Source: Affinundibacterium amnicola (GTDB taxonomy: Bacteria; Pseudomonadota; Gammaproteobacteria; Burkholderiales; Burkholderiaceae_D). From it: 64,000 nucleotides of DNA. This document shows, in pieces, positions 16,601 through 22,114 of this stretch (position 1 is the stretch's first letter; each line of letters opens with the position of its first letter). Below the pieces are notes generated by a model. That model saw only the letters and a list, made by a program, of their open reading frames with translations, was not told where the DNA came from and searched no databases. A program made the position numbers and the translations under genes. The DNA lies in the NCBI RefSeq assembly GCF_014284275.1, contig NZ_JACOFU010000001.1, positions 434,001 through 498,000 of the forward strand, read 5' to 3'.

Positions 16601-18727
16601 GTTGCGGTCAATGTGCCAGATCAGATGGCAAGCCAAGGTGCGGCGTTTAACTATACGATACCAAGCAATAGTTTTAGTGATCCTGATGTTGGTGATGTCT
16701 TGACGTATAGCGCAACATTGGTAGATGGCACCGCCTTACCATCTTGGTTAACATTGAACGCCACAACTGGTGCTTTTAGCGGTACACCAATATCGGTCGG
16801 AACATTGAGCATTAAGGTGACTGCGAAGGACAGCGGCAATCTAAATGCTTCCGATGTTTTCGATTTGACTGTCAATGTTTCTAATCTCAATTTGACAGGT
16901 ACCACTGGTGCAGACACCCTTACTGGAGGCGTCGGCAATGATTCGCTAAGCGGACTCGCAGGCAACGACAAATTAACTGGCAATGCAGGTAATGATTCAC
17001 TCGACGGCGGTGCAGGTTCCGATACGCTGATTGGTGGTTTGGGTGATGACATTTACATCGTTGATGTGACTACCGATGTCGTGACAGAAAATGCGAATGA
17101 AGGGACTGACACGATCAAGAGTAGCGTCACCTTAACTCTGGCAGCTAATGTTGAAAACCTCACCTTAAGCGGTACCACAGCCATCAATGGCACGGGCAAT
17201 GCGTTAAACAATGTCTTGACTGGTAATAGCGCCGTCAACACGCTTAACGGTGGAGTTGGTGCCGATACTTTAGCGGGTGCTGCTGGCAATGATATCTATG
17301 TGGTCGACAACATCAACGATATGATTGTTGAAAGCGCCAATGAAGGAACTGATCAGGTCTCTAGCTCGGTTAGCTTCACCTTGAGTGCCAATACCGAGAA
17401 TTTGACATTGACTGGAACCGCGAGTATCAACGCTACTGGTAATACCGCCGTCAATACCTTAACCGGTAATGCAGGCAACAATGTCATCGACGGTGGTGCA
17501 GGCAATGACAGCATGGCTGGTGGTGCGGGCAATGATACCTATGTGGTTGATAGTAGCGGTGATACTGTCACCGAAGCAGCAAATGCTGGTACCGATATGG
17601 TGCAAAGTAGTGTCAGTTACTCTTTGGGTACGAATCTAGAAAATCTGACCCTGACAGGCACAGCGAATATCAATGCTACAGGCAATACCGCTGCCAATAT
17701 TTTGTTCGGCAACAGTGGCAATAATGTCTTGGATGGTGGCGCTGGTGCGGACGCTATGTCTGGTGGTGCTGGCAATGATATTTACGTGCTCGACAATGCT
17801 AGTGACGTGATTACGGAAAACGGGAGTGAAGGAATTGACCAAGTCAAATCATCACTCACTTATACCTTAATCGCGAATTTAGAATCTTTGTTGTTGACAG
17901 GCACCACAGCGATCAACGGCACAGGCAATGCGCTGGATAATCTGCTTATTGGGAATAGTGGAAAGAACGTCTTAAACGGTGGTGCTGGCAATGATATTTT
18001 GCAAGGAGTTGCAGGTGACGATACGCTGACCGATACTACGGGAAACAATATCTTTGATGGCGGTGCTGGTATCGACGTGATCACCGCGGGTATAGGCAAT
18101 GATTTCATCGTTGGCGGACTCGGTAACGATACAATCACTACCAGCACAGGTGTTGATGTGGTTGCTTTTAATCGTGGTGATGGCATGGATACCTTGGTCG
18201 CAAGTACCGGAAAAGATAATACTTTATCGTTGGGTAAAGGGATTAAATATGCTGATCTGCTATTCAAGAAATCTGGTAATGATCTGATCTTAGTTACTGG
18301 CACCAGTGAGCAAGTCACGATGAAAGACTGGTACACCAATGTCAATAATCGTAGTATCGCTAACTTGCAGATTGTGATTGAGGGTACGACAGACTACAAC
18401 GCTGCCTCGACGAATAAATTGAACAATAAGAAAATTGAACAGTTTAATTTCGATGGTTTGGTGACTAAGTTTGATCAAGCTCGCGCTGCCAATCCTTCTT
18501 TAACAAGTTGGGCTTTGTCTTCATCGCTACTTGAATTTTATTTGAATAGCAGTGATACGGCTGCAATTGGTGGTGATCTAGCTTATCAGTATGCGAAGAG
18601 CGGTAATCTTTCTGCATTCTCGATGACACCAGCTCAGGCTTTGTTATCGAGTGCGCAGTATGGAAATAGTGCGCAAGCATTGCAGTCTACGACCAGCCTT
18701 CAAGATGCATCAGTACGATTGATGTGA
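7610..18727 (+). CDS. Giant RTX protein with FrpC-like self-processing module
   Basis: A 3705-residue type I secretion substrate; GGGGG precedes the ATG by 8 bases. Domains in order: N-terminal module (1-45); mixed region with a Gly/Ala-rich hydrophobic stretch (about 325-415); DG-rich, YD-like repeats (about 430-1150); proline-rich linker with a run of 10 prolines (about 1155-1235); Asp1236-Pro1237 followed by an FrpC/ApxIVA-like self-processing module with five DxNxDG-type calcium loops (about 1237-1415); a helical segment (1415-1640); a main block of GGxGxDxLx nonapeptides (1640-1825); seven RTX-related beta modules each ending IxFxDGTxW or similar; three cadherin-like (CADG) domains at 2653-2749, 2892-2988 and 2992-3090; four 81-residue repeats (3147-3463); and a C-terminal tail with the expected uncleaved secretion signal. 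There is no N-terminal signal peptide. The exporter and adaptor lie just upstream. No HlyC-type acyltransferase is present, so it is unlikely to be an acylated haemolysin. It could be an adhesin, a released toxin or a cell-surface cross-linker. Confidence 0.92.
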   Translation: MSNLTAADALDLLKKNPGDYVTEEQLRALANRVHVEISNLNKVTVLYSGNVAGAISGGGIVSGLVEQKTAVRAISQTELYKFLEDEQFQKAVAQAFSTPSKPVDVITLNDIDQKDHPANKFMNAAKTGLWAEGSVRFASSAAGDVRILAPFSDPSRILAIDELPALLENTKVTHINGIPKSIFKTILDSNPTTGLTRVNNAVAWSSQALMRNMRLETQPLFKANGDPIYDTNGVQKLKVTGVSAGEFFDGTGIVVNRTPTVGIKLENLIDDTIKKDLINAQGAFARALEQGRDDIVAAANAAKALPVDDIRYVSKASWKELGVKGLGLTIGIGVLANEVKEAIDQGDNTRADKILANGTVELLAGLAVGDAVVALGMGFISGISIANPITLAIASGVAIGAGIWAGIEAVSAVKNLLDRETGEIPTVRIEGDWKVTQYSSGLITRELQTIESGVVDFKWSAPDPRGTIVGESNFDTGDVSTYLWSGGVAGDGQLLESSYASDFVTREGETVREVVITDEPNADKVSVKTTEHISKDDGNSIYKLVETSQEGGPKVIDFFSSSRESHTRFDENGVKTNAEWVNKLDNSHGTFTFDKNANRSIEIDYDKNNVMVRQFVKNTSDNSSEELVIDPGSSARTLTKINADKSKEIQSIDAYKTETVQKIDGKSNETYFESNKSDGSYVKREFDPETGERKELIVDRDKNSSQFLDDGKGNWSDIQYDRDGQATNGEWGKNNGSFGDFEVINGTRIEHINDGAGYDQKITTAPDKNKNIVWNDANKDTSGEINQRSDGTYTSTTVMPDRSKQFTVKDQNGVITTDYVTNWGYKNAKSWTSPDGTKGSEFYDGKKTTQQISKPDGSVQTTYTDGEGNGQTKISNKEGTITQLISIYKDNTYRVEITNSVTKKREIFHRNANGSYMKSVSDGKDDTYSYKFYDAKNNMTRSETRGANGAVTYVKIENGTRTEWSGKDLDENGDLDKGVVRKTITNPDGTITSMGDDRNGRRDEITYGADGVGIVGTTFIEYKPDGSGVIYRTDKDGRVTRESVDAGTIKLYQKKIDTKSEYSKETEQNGVTRTEYRKPDGTMGGSYNDGVNKIETTYGVDGIGIISNRVTERNPDGSGVEYYTGPDGRTERKEFGPGEIPALKQKKDPKGEPTPPEKPKELPNNDFPKNDNPDDHYDDDQEDSYPEPEPDPTPEPDPTPDPIPTPNPTPNPGPNPGPRPYPPPPPPPPPPAPRRDPLAFDLNRDGVVETVSKDNGVNFDLDNNGFAERTSWVGSNDALLVLDRNLNGKIDGGGELFGTETLLKTGKFATNGFDALAEFDLNKDGVINVNDTVFSELRIWQDSNVNGIAEEGELKTLASIGIKQVNLAYQNNLWTDTNDVQHRENATYVLEDGTSAVTNTLWFDIDKRQTIPVDELIGDGIVVSEAINKLPNVVGFGNTHSLHHAMALDNTGQLQAKVEAFVAENDPAKRQLLVTEILFLWTKQTGIDPLSRGGVVDARKVGVLESFWGQATLDRDPTGSYGASVQQAYDQLERSTYSQLMVNSHFASLIKRATFTKIDGKWVGDFRDAAVHFAYAFKNADSFAVERLLDYMSVVSGLNPYDTSLSNQLRADILSVAELFEPDVREKLIGVLFIHADVMVGTADDDILRGYQGNDSISGGSGDDDLSGDDGNDLIQGGDGADLIDGGVGNDQLFGDIGNDLINGRDGDDVIRGGIGSDVVLGDAGNDTIFGQQGDDFVGGGEGSDYIVGDVGNDRLFGDAGKDEIIGGDGADYIDGGVGDDQLDGGFGNDTVIGGLGDDYLAGGDGDDVLDGGAGNDYLRGGFGNDTYLWGIGSGKDMVTNEEITIGRKNVLKIGEGIRPSDLWVRNERATQSVILGVKNKEDTFTIFGGFDLLNTAGVIQEFIFADGTVWTHADLKTMSLIGTENDEEIFGFESDDVLGGNGGDDTLFAGVGRDTLDGGTGNDQMSGGWGSDTYIFGRVSGNDVIHESNDLDHRDLNVIQFEPGISLSDISFDMVENGSTVDDLLIKIRDTSSSVVVKNFFREYKLSNGERSIGISQLVFSDGTSITRDEIRQSLIQRQITAGNDVIHGFEGSDVLEGGAGDDTIEGYLGDDVYKFGRSSGNDTFFELYYDLFKSQNIILLDNDVKPEDVQLKRDTLQEEDVLLSISGSSNTLRLQRHLGHFYLGKIQFSDGTSWDYNEVFRRVNLGTSAVDLIVGTSADETFDGLGGDDRIEGGAGGDTYLFDRNSGNDTILDRGDSLVLNNSDKVQLGVGILPSDVKLRRQSSMSPNDILLSISGSASTLTIQSGLTQNYDGSFNYAIETIRFADGTEWNWSAIKQKVSQGTNTDDIINGFIDSDDELDGAGGNDRMEGYDGSDTYIFGRNYGNDFIEDYDQAGIGSSNDLDVVKLAAGVLPEDVLVSRDSNESLILTIQGTADKLTIYRYFDKPVWANGASPFQIEKIQFENGIVWDYSAVLAAFMRGTNGDDSIYGKETDDTINGFGGNDLVFGAGGNDRLYGGDGNDTVVGGDGDDIVDGNSGNDELRGGDGFDQYIFGRQSGNDLINDGDNQSVIRRDQIVLDSDIAPADISLSRDGSGSNIGLVISIAGSSSSLKIYPYFYGTELNPSMRQEILFADGTIWNAEQIKDLSTPVANRAPIVSEPIADQAAKQNILFNFAIPDAAFKDLDTTDVLTYSASLSNGSALPSWLKFNASTKTFSGTPTVLSTVGVKVTVRDKEGLAVSDAFNIVVGSSNQVLNGTNGTDNLIGNIGNDTLTGFAGNDALFGGRGNDIYVFNRGDGQDTIDNLDLLTGTDTLRFATGVIDTDVLAFKSGNHLAFKLKNSTDQVVIANYYAANTTINGQAADYKIDKVEFSNAVSWNQSMIQTMVDRATNNKAPTLGTAVPNQNSKVDVAYSFTVPVNTIVDADVGDTVTYSLKMQDGSALPTWLSFNAATRIISGTPTLSNLGSLSLTLWGTDNYGTALGQNLSMTVNPANRAPVVAVNVPDQMASQGAAFNYTIPSNSFSDPDVGDVLTYSATLVDGTALPSWLTLNATTGAFSGTPISVGTLSIKVTAKDSGNLNASDVFDLTVNVSNLNLTGTTGADTLTGGVGNDSLSGLAGNDKLTGNAGNDSLDGGAGSDTLIGGLGDDIYIVDVTTDVVTENANEGTDTIKSSVTLTLAANVENLTLSGTTAINGTGNALNNVLTGNSAVNTLNGGVGADTLAGAAGNDIYVVDNINDMIVESANEGTDQVSSSVSFTLSANTENLTLTGTASINATGNTAVNTLTGNAGNNVIDGGAGNDSMAGGAGNDTYVVDSSGDTVTEAANAGTDMVQSSVSYSLGTNLENLTLTGTANINATGNTAANILFGNSGNNVLDGGAGADAMSGGAGNDIYVLDNASDVITENGSEGIDQVKSSLTYTLIANLESLLLTGTTAINGTGNALDNLLIGNSGKNVLNGGAGNDILQGVAGDDTLTDTTGNNIFDGGAGIDVITAGIGNDFIVGGLGNDTITTSTGVDVVAFNRGDGMDTLVASTGKDNTLSLGKGIKYADLLFKKSGNDLILVTGTSEQVTMKDWYTNVNNRSIANLQIVIEGTTDYNAASTNKLNNKKIEQFNFDGLVTKFDQARAANPSLTSWALSSSLLEFYLNSSDTAAIGGDLAYQYAKSGNLSAFSMTPAQALLSSAQYGNSAQALQSTTSLQDASVRLM
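8582..8855 (+). other. Hydrophobic Gly/Ala-rich segment in the RTX N-terminal region
   Basis: Residues about 325-415 contain three stretches poor in charge and rich in Gly, Ala, Ile and Val: GLGLTIGIGVLA, LLAGLAVGDAVVALGMGFI and ITLAIASGVAIGAGIWAGI. They could insert into a membrane or form a helical hairpin, as in glycine-zipper segments of secreted toxins. Membrane insertion is inferred. Confidence 0.5.
8900..11050 (+). repeat. DG-rich, YD-like protein repeats in the RTX N-terminal half
   Basis: Residues about 430-1150 are a run of irregular 20-30 residue units with a recurring NPDGS/PDGT turn followed by beta-like Thr/Tyr/Lys-rich strands, such as KPDGSVQTTYTDGEGN, NPDGTITSM and NPDGSGVEYYTGPDGR. 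They resemble the YD/RHS or MORN style of repeat in spirit, but do not fit a YD consensus exactly. Two of the last units are close copies (YGADGVGIVGTTFIEYKPDG and YGVDGIGIISNRVTERNPDG). Confidence 0.6.
11067..11314 (+). other. Proline-rich linker before the self-processing module
   Basis: An acidic PEPEPDPTPEPDPTPDP stretch passes into NPTPNPGPNPGP and then a run of ten prolines, ending APRRD. The codons are simple CCN repeats (11272-11304), so this is a likely slippage-prone tract. It separates the N-terminal half of the RTX protein from the predicted cleavage site. Confidence 0.85.
11315..11848 (+). other. FrpC/ApxIVA-like self-processing module with predicted Asp-Pro cleavage site
   Basis: The GAT CCT codons at 11315-11320 encode Asp1236-Pro1237, followed by LAFDLNRDGVVE, FDLDNNGFAE, GWVGSNDALLVLD-like text (here SWVGSNDALLVLDRNLNGKI), GGGELFG, ALAEFDLNKDGVI and LRIWQDSNVNGIAEEGEL. 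This matches, in order, the module of Neisseria FrpC and Actinobacillus ApxIVA that cuts itself at Asp-Pro when calcium binds and can join the new Asp end to a lysine. The resemblance is seen directly in the residues. Activity here is inferred. Confidence 0.75.
12527..13085 (+). repeat. Main RTX nonapeptide calcium-binding block
   Basis: About 20 consecutive GGxGxDxLx-type nonapeptides (for example GGDGADLIDGGVGNDQLFG) encode a parallel beta-roll that binds calcium outside the cell. Residues about 1640-1825. The underlying DNA repeats GGTGATGAT/GGCAATGAT-like units. Confidence 0.9.
13085..15555 (+). repeat. Six RTX-related beta modules alternating with short RTX blocks
   Basis: Six units of about 100 residues each start with a DTYxFGRxSGNDxI-like phrase, carry a VxLxxGIxPxDVxLxRD-like middle and end with IxFxDGTxW. 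They begin near 13085, 13525, 13950, 14330, 14740 and 15265. This is the haemolysin-type calcium-binding-related domain found in long RTX proteins. A seventh lies at 15975-16280 and a partial eighth at 18165-18470. Confidence 0.75.
15567..16880 (+). other. Three cadherin-like (CADG / putative Ig) domains
   Basis: Units starting NRAPIVSEPIADQ (15567), NKAPTLGTAVPNQ (16286) and NRAPVVAVNVPDQ (16586) each carry the phrase DxLTYSAxLxDGSALPSWLxF followed by FSGTP. This is the dystroglycan-type cadherin-like fold typical of secreted adhesins. The first is separated from the other two by an RTX block and a beta module. Ligand binding is not shown by sequence. Confidence 0.8.
17050..18000 (+). repeat. 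Four 243-base (81-residue) tandem repeats in the RTX gene
   Basis: The phrase (V/T/L)E(N/S)LTLTGTxxINxTGN recurs at about 17150, 17393, 17636 and 17879, an exact 243-base period. Each unit runs from a GNDIYVVDN-type RTX turn through EGTDxVxSSVxxTL to the next GGAGxD turn. It is typical of beta-solenoid RTX tails. Identical spacing suggests recent duplication and allows length change by recombination. Confidence 0.85.
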
Positions 18728-18787
18728 TCTGTATTCATTTTTAGAGTTGTTTTACAAAGGGTGAATTGATTGTTGTTGATGTCTAAT

Positions 18788-18820
18788 TAGCACTCCTATT
18801 AATTTTGAATGGGAGTGCTA
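18788..18820 (+). terminator. Hairpin after the RTX gene
   Basis: Arms TAGCACTCCTATT (18788-18800) and AATGGGAGTGCTA (18808-18820) pair over 13 positions with one G-T wobble, 61 bases after the RTX stop. No T-run follows, so it is either a weak terminator or a 3'-end stabiliser. Confidence 0.5.
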
Positions 18821-19049
18821 GGATTGCGTACGGTTGTTACTTGAATGCTGTGATTGTCATGTTCTTTATTGAATTTTCACTTTAGTAAATCGACCGTCAC
18901 TGTAGTTGAATTTTTAATAAAAAACGCCATTTTGGAGATTTTGTTTTTAAATAATTTTAGATCAACGAATTTAGAGGTAATTAATTTTTTAAGTAGTTAA
19001 TTTATTTATTTTTATTCTAAGCAAATTAGTTTATAGAATTCGTAGTCTT
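18821..19049. other. AT-rich non-coding stretch before kup
   Basis: Very AT-rich sequence (for example around 18990-19025) without an open frame that looks coding. No known element was found apart from the hairpins on either side. Confidence 0.4.
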
Positions 19050-19103
19050 CACCAAAGAAAAATGCCCGCTTAATGAAAGTTAAGCGGGCATTTTTCTTTG
19101 GTG
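19050..19103. terminator. Perfect 24-bp-arm palindrome; copy 2 of the tRNA-Ser terminator hairpin
   Basis: Arms 19050-19073 and 19080-19103 are exact reverse complements around loop TGAAAG. The core TGCCCGCTTAA/TTAAGCGGGCA is bounded by AAAAA on the left and TTTTT on the right, so it can terminate transcription on both strands. Bases 19063-19099 equal 2131-2167 after tRNA-Ser. It sits about 120 bases ahead of kup and would block read-through from the RTX locus. Confidence 0.85.
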
Positions 19104-19224
19104 CGCATGCATTAAGCGACTTACATAAAATTTATTTTGCGTGTAGGCTGTCTTTTTTCAGTAAATGTGTCTTGAAATTCATTTCAGCTTCGTCTATTGT
19201 GCAATGCACCAATAATAACAAGGA

Positions 19225-21108
19225 ATGCAATTGGCTCACGAACACACCAAGAGCAGCTTGTCTGCGCTGACATTAGCTGCAATCGGTATCGTTTATGGCG
19301 ATATCGGTACTAGTCCTCTCTACACCATGCAAGAAGTTTTTGATCATAAGCATGGTCTCGCCCTTAATCCTGAAAACATACTTGGCATTGTTTCATTGAT
19401 TCTTTGGGGGCTTATTTTTATCGTCTCTTTAAAGTATGTGACGCTGGTGCTGCGTGCCAATAATCGTGGCGAGGGCGGGATTATGGCGTTGGCGGCGCTG
19501 ACCTTGGAATCGGTAGGTAAGAATTCCAAAATGTATTTCCCTTTAGTGATTTTGGGCGTGATTGGCGCTTCCCTTTTTTATGGGGATGGCGTCGTCACTC
19601 CTGCGATGACGGTGCTGTCGGCGATTGAGGGGATAAAGGTTGCGACTCCCGCGTTAAAGCCGTTTGTCGTGCCGATTACTTTGGTTATTTTGATCTGTTT
19701 GTATGCGGTGCAATCGCGCGGAACGGCGACGATAGGTAAGTTCTTCGGGCCTGTGATGGTTATTTGGTTTGCGGTGTTGGCTGCGATGGGTATATACAAT
19801 ATTTTACGTGTGCCCGCGATTTTGGAGGCATTTAATCCTATCCATGCTTTAGAGTTTTTATATTTCCACCGTTGGGCGGCGTTCATCGCTCTGGGGGCTG
19901 TCGTTTTGGCGTTTACGGGTTCTGAAGCTTTGTATGCGGATATGGGGCATTTTGGCCCTAAACCTATCCGTGCTGCTTGGTTCTTTATCGTCTTTCCAGC
20001 CTTAGGTTTAAATTATTTGGGGCAGGGGGCTTTGTTGATGATAGAGCCAAGCGCTGTTTCTAATCCGTTTTTTAACCAACTTGGTGATTGGAGTATTTAT
20101 CCTTTGGTTGTGCTTTCAACCATGGCTGCTGTGATTGCTTCTCAAGCGACGATATCTGGTGCGTTTTCGATGACCAAGCAGGCAATTTCCCTGGGATTTT
20201 TGCCTCGCATGAAGATCATTCATACTTCTTCCAAGGAAATAGGTCAGATCTATATTCCGGTTGTGAACTGGCTGCAGTTAGCTGCAGTTGTCGGTGCTGT
20301 CGTTGGATTTGGTTCTGCTACTAATTTGGCATCTGCCTATGGGATTGCAAATACGGGCACGATGTTGGTGACTTCGATTTTGACTTTCTTCGTTATTCGC
20401 TATGGTTGGAAATACAATTTAGCATTGTGTATTGCTTCAACCTCATTTTTCCTGTTGATCGATATTTCTTTGTTCTCATCAAACGCATTGAAATTCTTTA
20501 GTGGTGGCTGGTTCCCAATCGCACTTGGATTCTGTATCTGTGTGGTGATGCTGACTTGGCGTCGTGGTCGCTCCTTGGTATTTGATAATTTGAAAAAGCA
20601 TGCAATTCCTTTGGAAGAATTTTTGGAATCCTTGTTTATTTCTCCGCCTGTGAGGGTGGCAGGTACAGCGGTGTTTTTGCGTGGTGAGGCCGACGGTGTT
20701 CCGCATGCTTTATTGCATAATCTCTCGCACAATAAGATCCTGCATGAGCGGGTAATCTTTATTACTTTGCATAACAAAGAAATACCATGGGTACCATTCT
20801 CTGAGCGTATCAAAGTTACTGATTTGAAAAATAATTGTTTTCAAGTTGATGTGTATTATGGTTTTAAAAATGAGCCCGATATTCCAAATGCCTTGGCATT
20901 GTGCGCACCTTTCGGTTTGGAGTTTGAACCTTTGGAAACATCTTATTTCATCTCTAGACAAACGATTATTTCTAGTCCAGGTGGCGGTATGTCGATGTGG
21001 CGTGAGGGTCTGTTTGTGACCATGTCTAGAAATGCACGTGATGCAGCAGATTACTACCAGATCCCAAGTAATCGGGTTATTGAGGTGGGGGCGCAGGTCG
21101 AGATTTAA
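19225..21108 (+). CDS. kup: Low-affinity potassium transport protein Kup
   Basis: A 627-residue KUP/HAK/KT potassium-proton symporter of the inner membrane. The N-terminal phrase ALTLAAIGIVYGDIGTSPLYT and RANNRGEGGIMAL near residue 80 are hallmark Kup sequences. About twelve membrane helices span residues 12-450; the rest is a cytosolic domain ending in NRVIEVGAQVEI, normal for the family. AAGGA directly abuts the ATG at 19225, which is too close. A TTG two codons later (19231) has ideal 6-base spacing and may be the true start, giving MAHEHTKSSL. It lies alone between the palindrome and tRNA-Arg. Confidence 0.95.
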   Translation: MQLAHEHTKSSLSALTLAAIGIVYGDIGTSPLYTMQEVFDHKHGLALNPENILGIVSLILWGLIFIVSLKYVTLVLRANNRGEGGIMALAALTLESVGKNSKMYFPLVILGVIGASLFYGDGVVTPAMTVLSAIEGIKVATPALKPFVVPITLVILICLYAVQSRGTATIGKFFGPVMVIWFAVLAAMGIYNILRVPAILEAFNPIHALEFLYFHRWAAFIALGAVVLAFTGSEALYADMGHFGPKPIRAAWFFIVFPALGLNYLGQGALLMIEPSAVSNPFFNQLGDWSIYPLVVLSTMAAVIASQATISGAFSMTKQAISLGFLPRMKIIHTSSKEIGQIYIPVVNWLQLAAVVGAVVGFGSATNLASAYGIANTGTMLVTSILTFFVIRYGWKYNLALCIASTSFFLLIDISLFSSNALKFFSGGWFPIALGFCICVVMLTWRRGRSLVFDNLKKHAIPLEEFLESLFISPPVRVAGTAVFLRGEADGVPHALLHNLSHNKILHERVIFITLHNKEIPWVPFSERIKVTDLKNNCFQVDVYYGFKNEPDIPNALALCAPFGLEFEPLETSYFISRQTIISSPGGGMSMWREGLFVTMSRNARDAADYYQIPSNRVIEVGAQVEI

Positions 21109-21150
21109 GGGGTATTTCGGTCGGACTTGCAGGTTTGTTGCCCGAGGGGC

Positions 21151-21179
21151 TTATAAAAACCAAATAGCTATGCTATAAT
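21151..21179 (+). promoter_or_regulatory. Promoter of tRNA-Arg copy 1
   Basis: TATAAT at 21174-21179 is a perfect -10 element. TTATAA at 21151-21156, 17 bases upstream, is a weak -35 (3 of 6). The tRNA starts 11 bases after the -10. Confidence 0.65.
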
Positions 21180-21189
21180 TTTGTTTTTC

Positions 21190-21266
21190 GCGGCTGTAGC
21201 TCAGCTGGATAGAGTACTTGGCTACGAACCAAGGGGTCGTGGGTTCGATTCCTGCCAGCCGCACCA
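21190..21266 (+). tRNA. tRNA-Arg (anticodon ACG), copy 1
   Basis: A 77-base tRNA with encoded CCA. Acceptor GCGGCTG pairs with CAGCCGC. Anticodon stem CTTGG/CCAAG holds loop CTACGAA, anticodon ACG (inosine at position 34 expected). It is identical to the second copy 254 bases downstream. Confidence 0.97.
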
Positions 21267-21271
21267 GATTT

Positions 21272-21304
21272 AAGGAGTTAGATGAAAATCTAACTCCTTT
21301 TTTC
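21272..21304 (+). terminator. Terminator of tRNA-Arg copy 1
   Basis: 12-bp arms AAGGAGTTAGAT/ATCTAACTCCTT around a GAAA tetraloop, followed by TTTT. Identical to the hairpin after copy 2. Confidence 0.9.
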
Positions 21305-21404
21305 GTTTTTAAGTTTCTCAGTTTCTTAATTGAACGTGCTATCGAGAATTTTTGCGTCATTTGTACATTCCTGAGCTTCCAGCTAAATCCTTAGCTTTTG
21401 GGGC

Positions 21405-21433
21405 TTCATATTTTATTTGTACTCTGCTATAAT
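21405..21433 (+). promoter_or_regulatory. Promoter of tRNA-Arg copy 2
   Basis: TTCATA at 21405-21410 (4 of 6 to the -35 consensus) and a perfect TATAAT at 21428-21433, spacing 17. The tRNA starts 11 bases after the -10, as in copy 1. Confidence 0.7.
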
Positions 21434-21443
21434 CTTTTTCTTC

Positions 21444-21520
21444 GCGGCTGTAGCTCAGCTGGATAGAGTACTTGGCTACGAACCAAGGGGTCGTGGGTTC
21501 GATTCCTGCCAGCCGCACCA
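21444..21520 (+). tRNA. tRNA-Arg (anticodon ACG), copy 2
   Basis: Identical 77-base sequence to the copy at 21190-21266, with its own promoter and terminator. The two units form a tandem duplication with a 254-base period. Confidence 0.97.
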
Positions 21521-21525
21521 GATTT

Positions 21526-21557
21526 AAGGAGTTAGATGAAAATCTAACTCCTTTTTT
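21526..21557 (+). terminator. Terminator of tRNA-Arg copy 2
   Basis: 12-bp arms with a GAAA loop and a T-run, identical to copy 1. It also lies just beyond the 3' end of the minus-strand thioredoxin-like gene (stop at 21578) and may serve both. Confidence 0.9.
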
Positions 21558-21577
21558 CGTTTTTGCTGTGGATTTAA

Positions 21578-22012
21578 TTATTTTGTGATGTTTTCGATTG
21601 CTTTTCGCAAGCTCCAATCTGTGGCTAGCGGATAATCTGAGTTTTGAATTGTTCTTGTCATCTGTTTAATGCCGATTCTTTGTAGATCGCTTTCGTAAGA
21701 TTGAATCAATCGATGGACTAAGCTCGTATCCGGCAACATTGTTCCTAAAAATAATACTTTGTTCTGATACTCAATTAAGATAGTGGGAAAATTTTCGATG
21801 TCGAGATCATCAACCAGATCCGCATGATCTTCAATATCTATCCACGCAAAACATTTGTCTTGATGTGCTGTTTGTAATTGCTCAAAATCGTCTTGATAAG
21901 ATTTGCATGTGCCACACCATGCCGCACAAAGGCAGGCTATTAGCCAAGGTGTTTCTTGAATTTTCCGTTGAATGACGAGCAAATCGGTGCTCGGGTAAAT
22001 TTGTGTATTCAT
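21578..22012 (-). CDS. Thioredoxin-family protein
   Basis: A 144-residue thioredoxin-like protein without a signal peptide, so probably cytoplasmic. The active-site phrase is WCGTCK with cysteines 33 and 36; Thr replaces the Pro of classical thioredoxin (CGPC), which usually shifts redox potential. A cis-Pro site follows in NFPTILI near residue 77. The N-terminus is short and an extra helix lies after the fold. It points away from tsaB, sharing a divergent intergenic region of about 100 bases. It is probably a disulfide reductase or scavenging protein; the exact substrate is unknown. Confidence 0.85.
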   Translation of the reverse strand: MNTQIYPSTDLLVIQRKIQETPWLIACLCAAWCGTCKSYQDDFEQLQTAHQDKCFAWIDIEDHADLVDDLDIENFPTILIEYQNKVLFLGTMLPDTSLVHRLIQSYESDLQRIGIKQMTRTIQNSDYPLATDWSLRKAIENITK

Positions 22013-22114
22013 GCCTTTTATTTTAACCGATCAAGCTTGGCGTTGACACAGGTGCTATCAAATCTAGCTGAAAAACCGATGTGAGCGGAGCTTGGTACAG
22101 GGTAAAATAACAAT

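Noticed and set aside
16651..18345. Several long minus-strand frames opposite the RTX tail
   Set aside because: Repetitive codon structure of the RTX repeats keeps the opposite strand open; the translations are low-complexity Val/Pro/Ser.
19073..19270. 65-codon frame ahead of kup
   Set aside because: Its start lies inside the palindromic terminator and it overlaps kup out of frame.
21151..21617. Two minus-strand frames containing LVRLAGIEPTTPWFVAKYS
   Set aside because: This is the well-known false protein read antisense across tRNA-Arg genes; the duplication reflects the tandem tRNAs.
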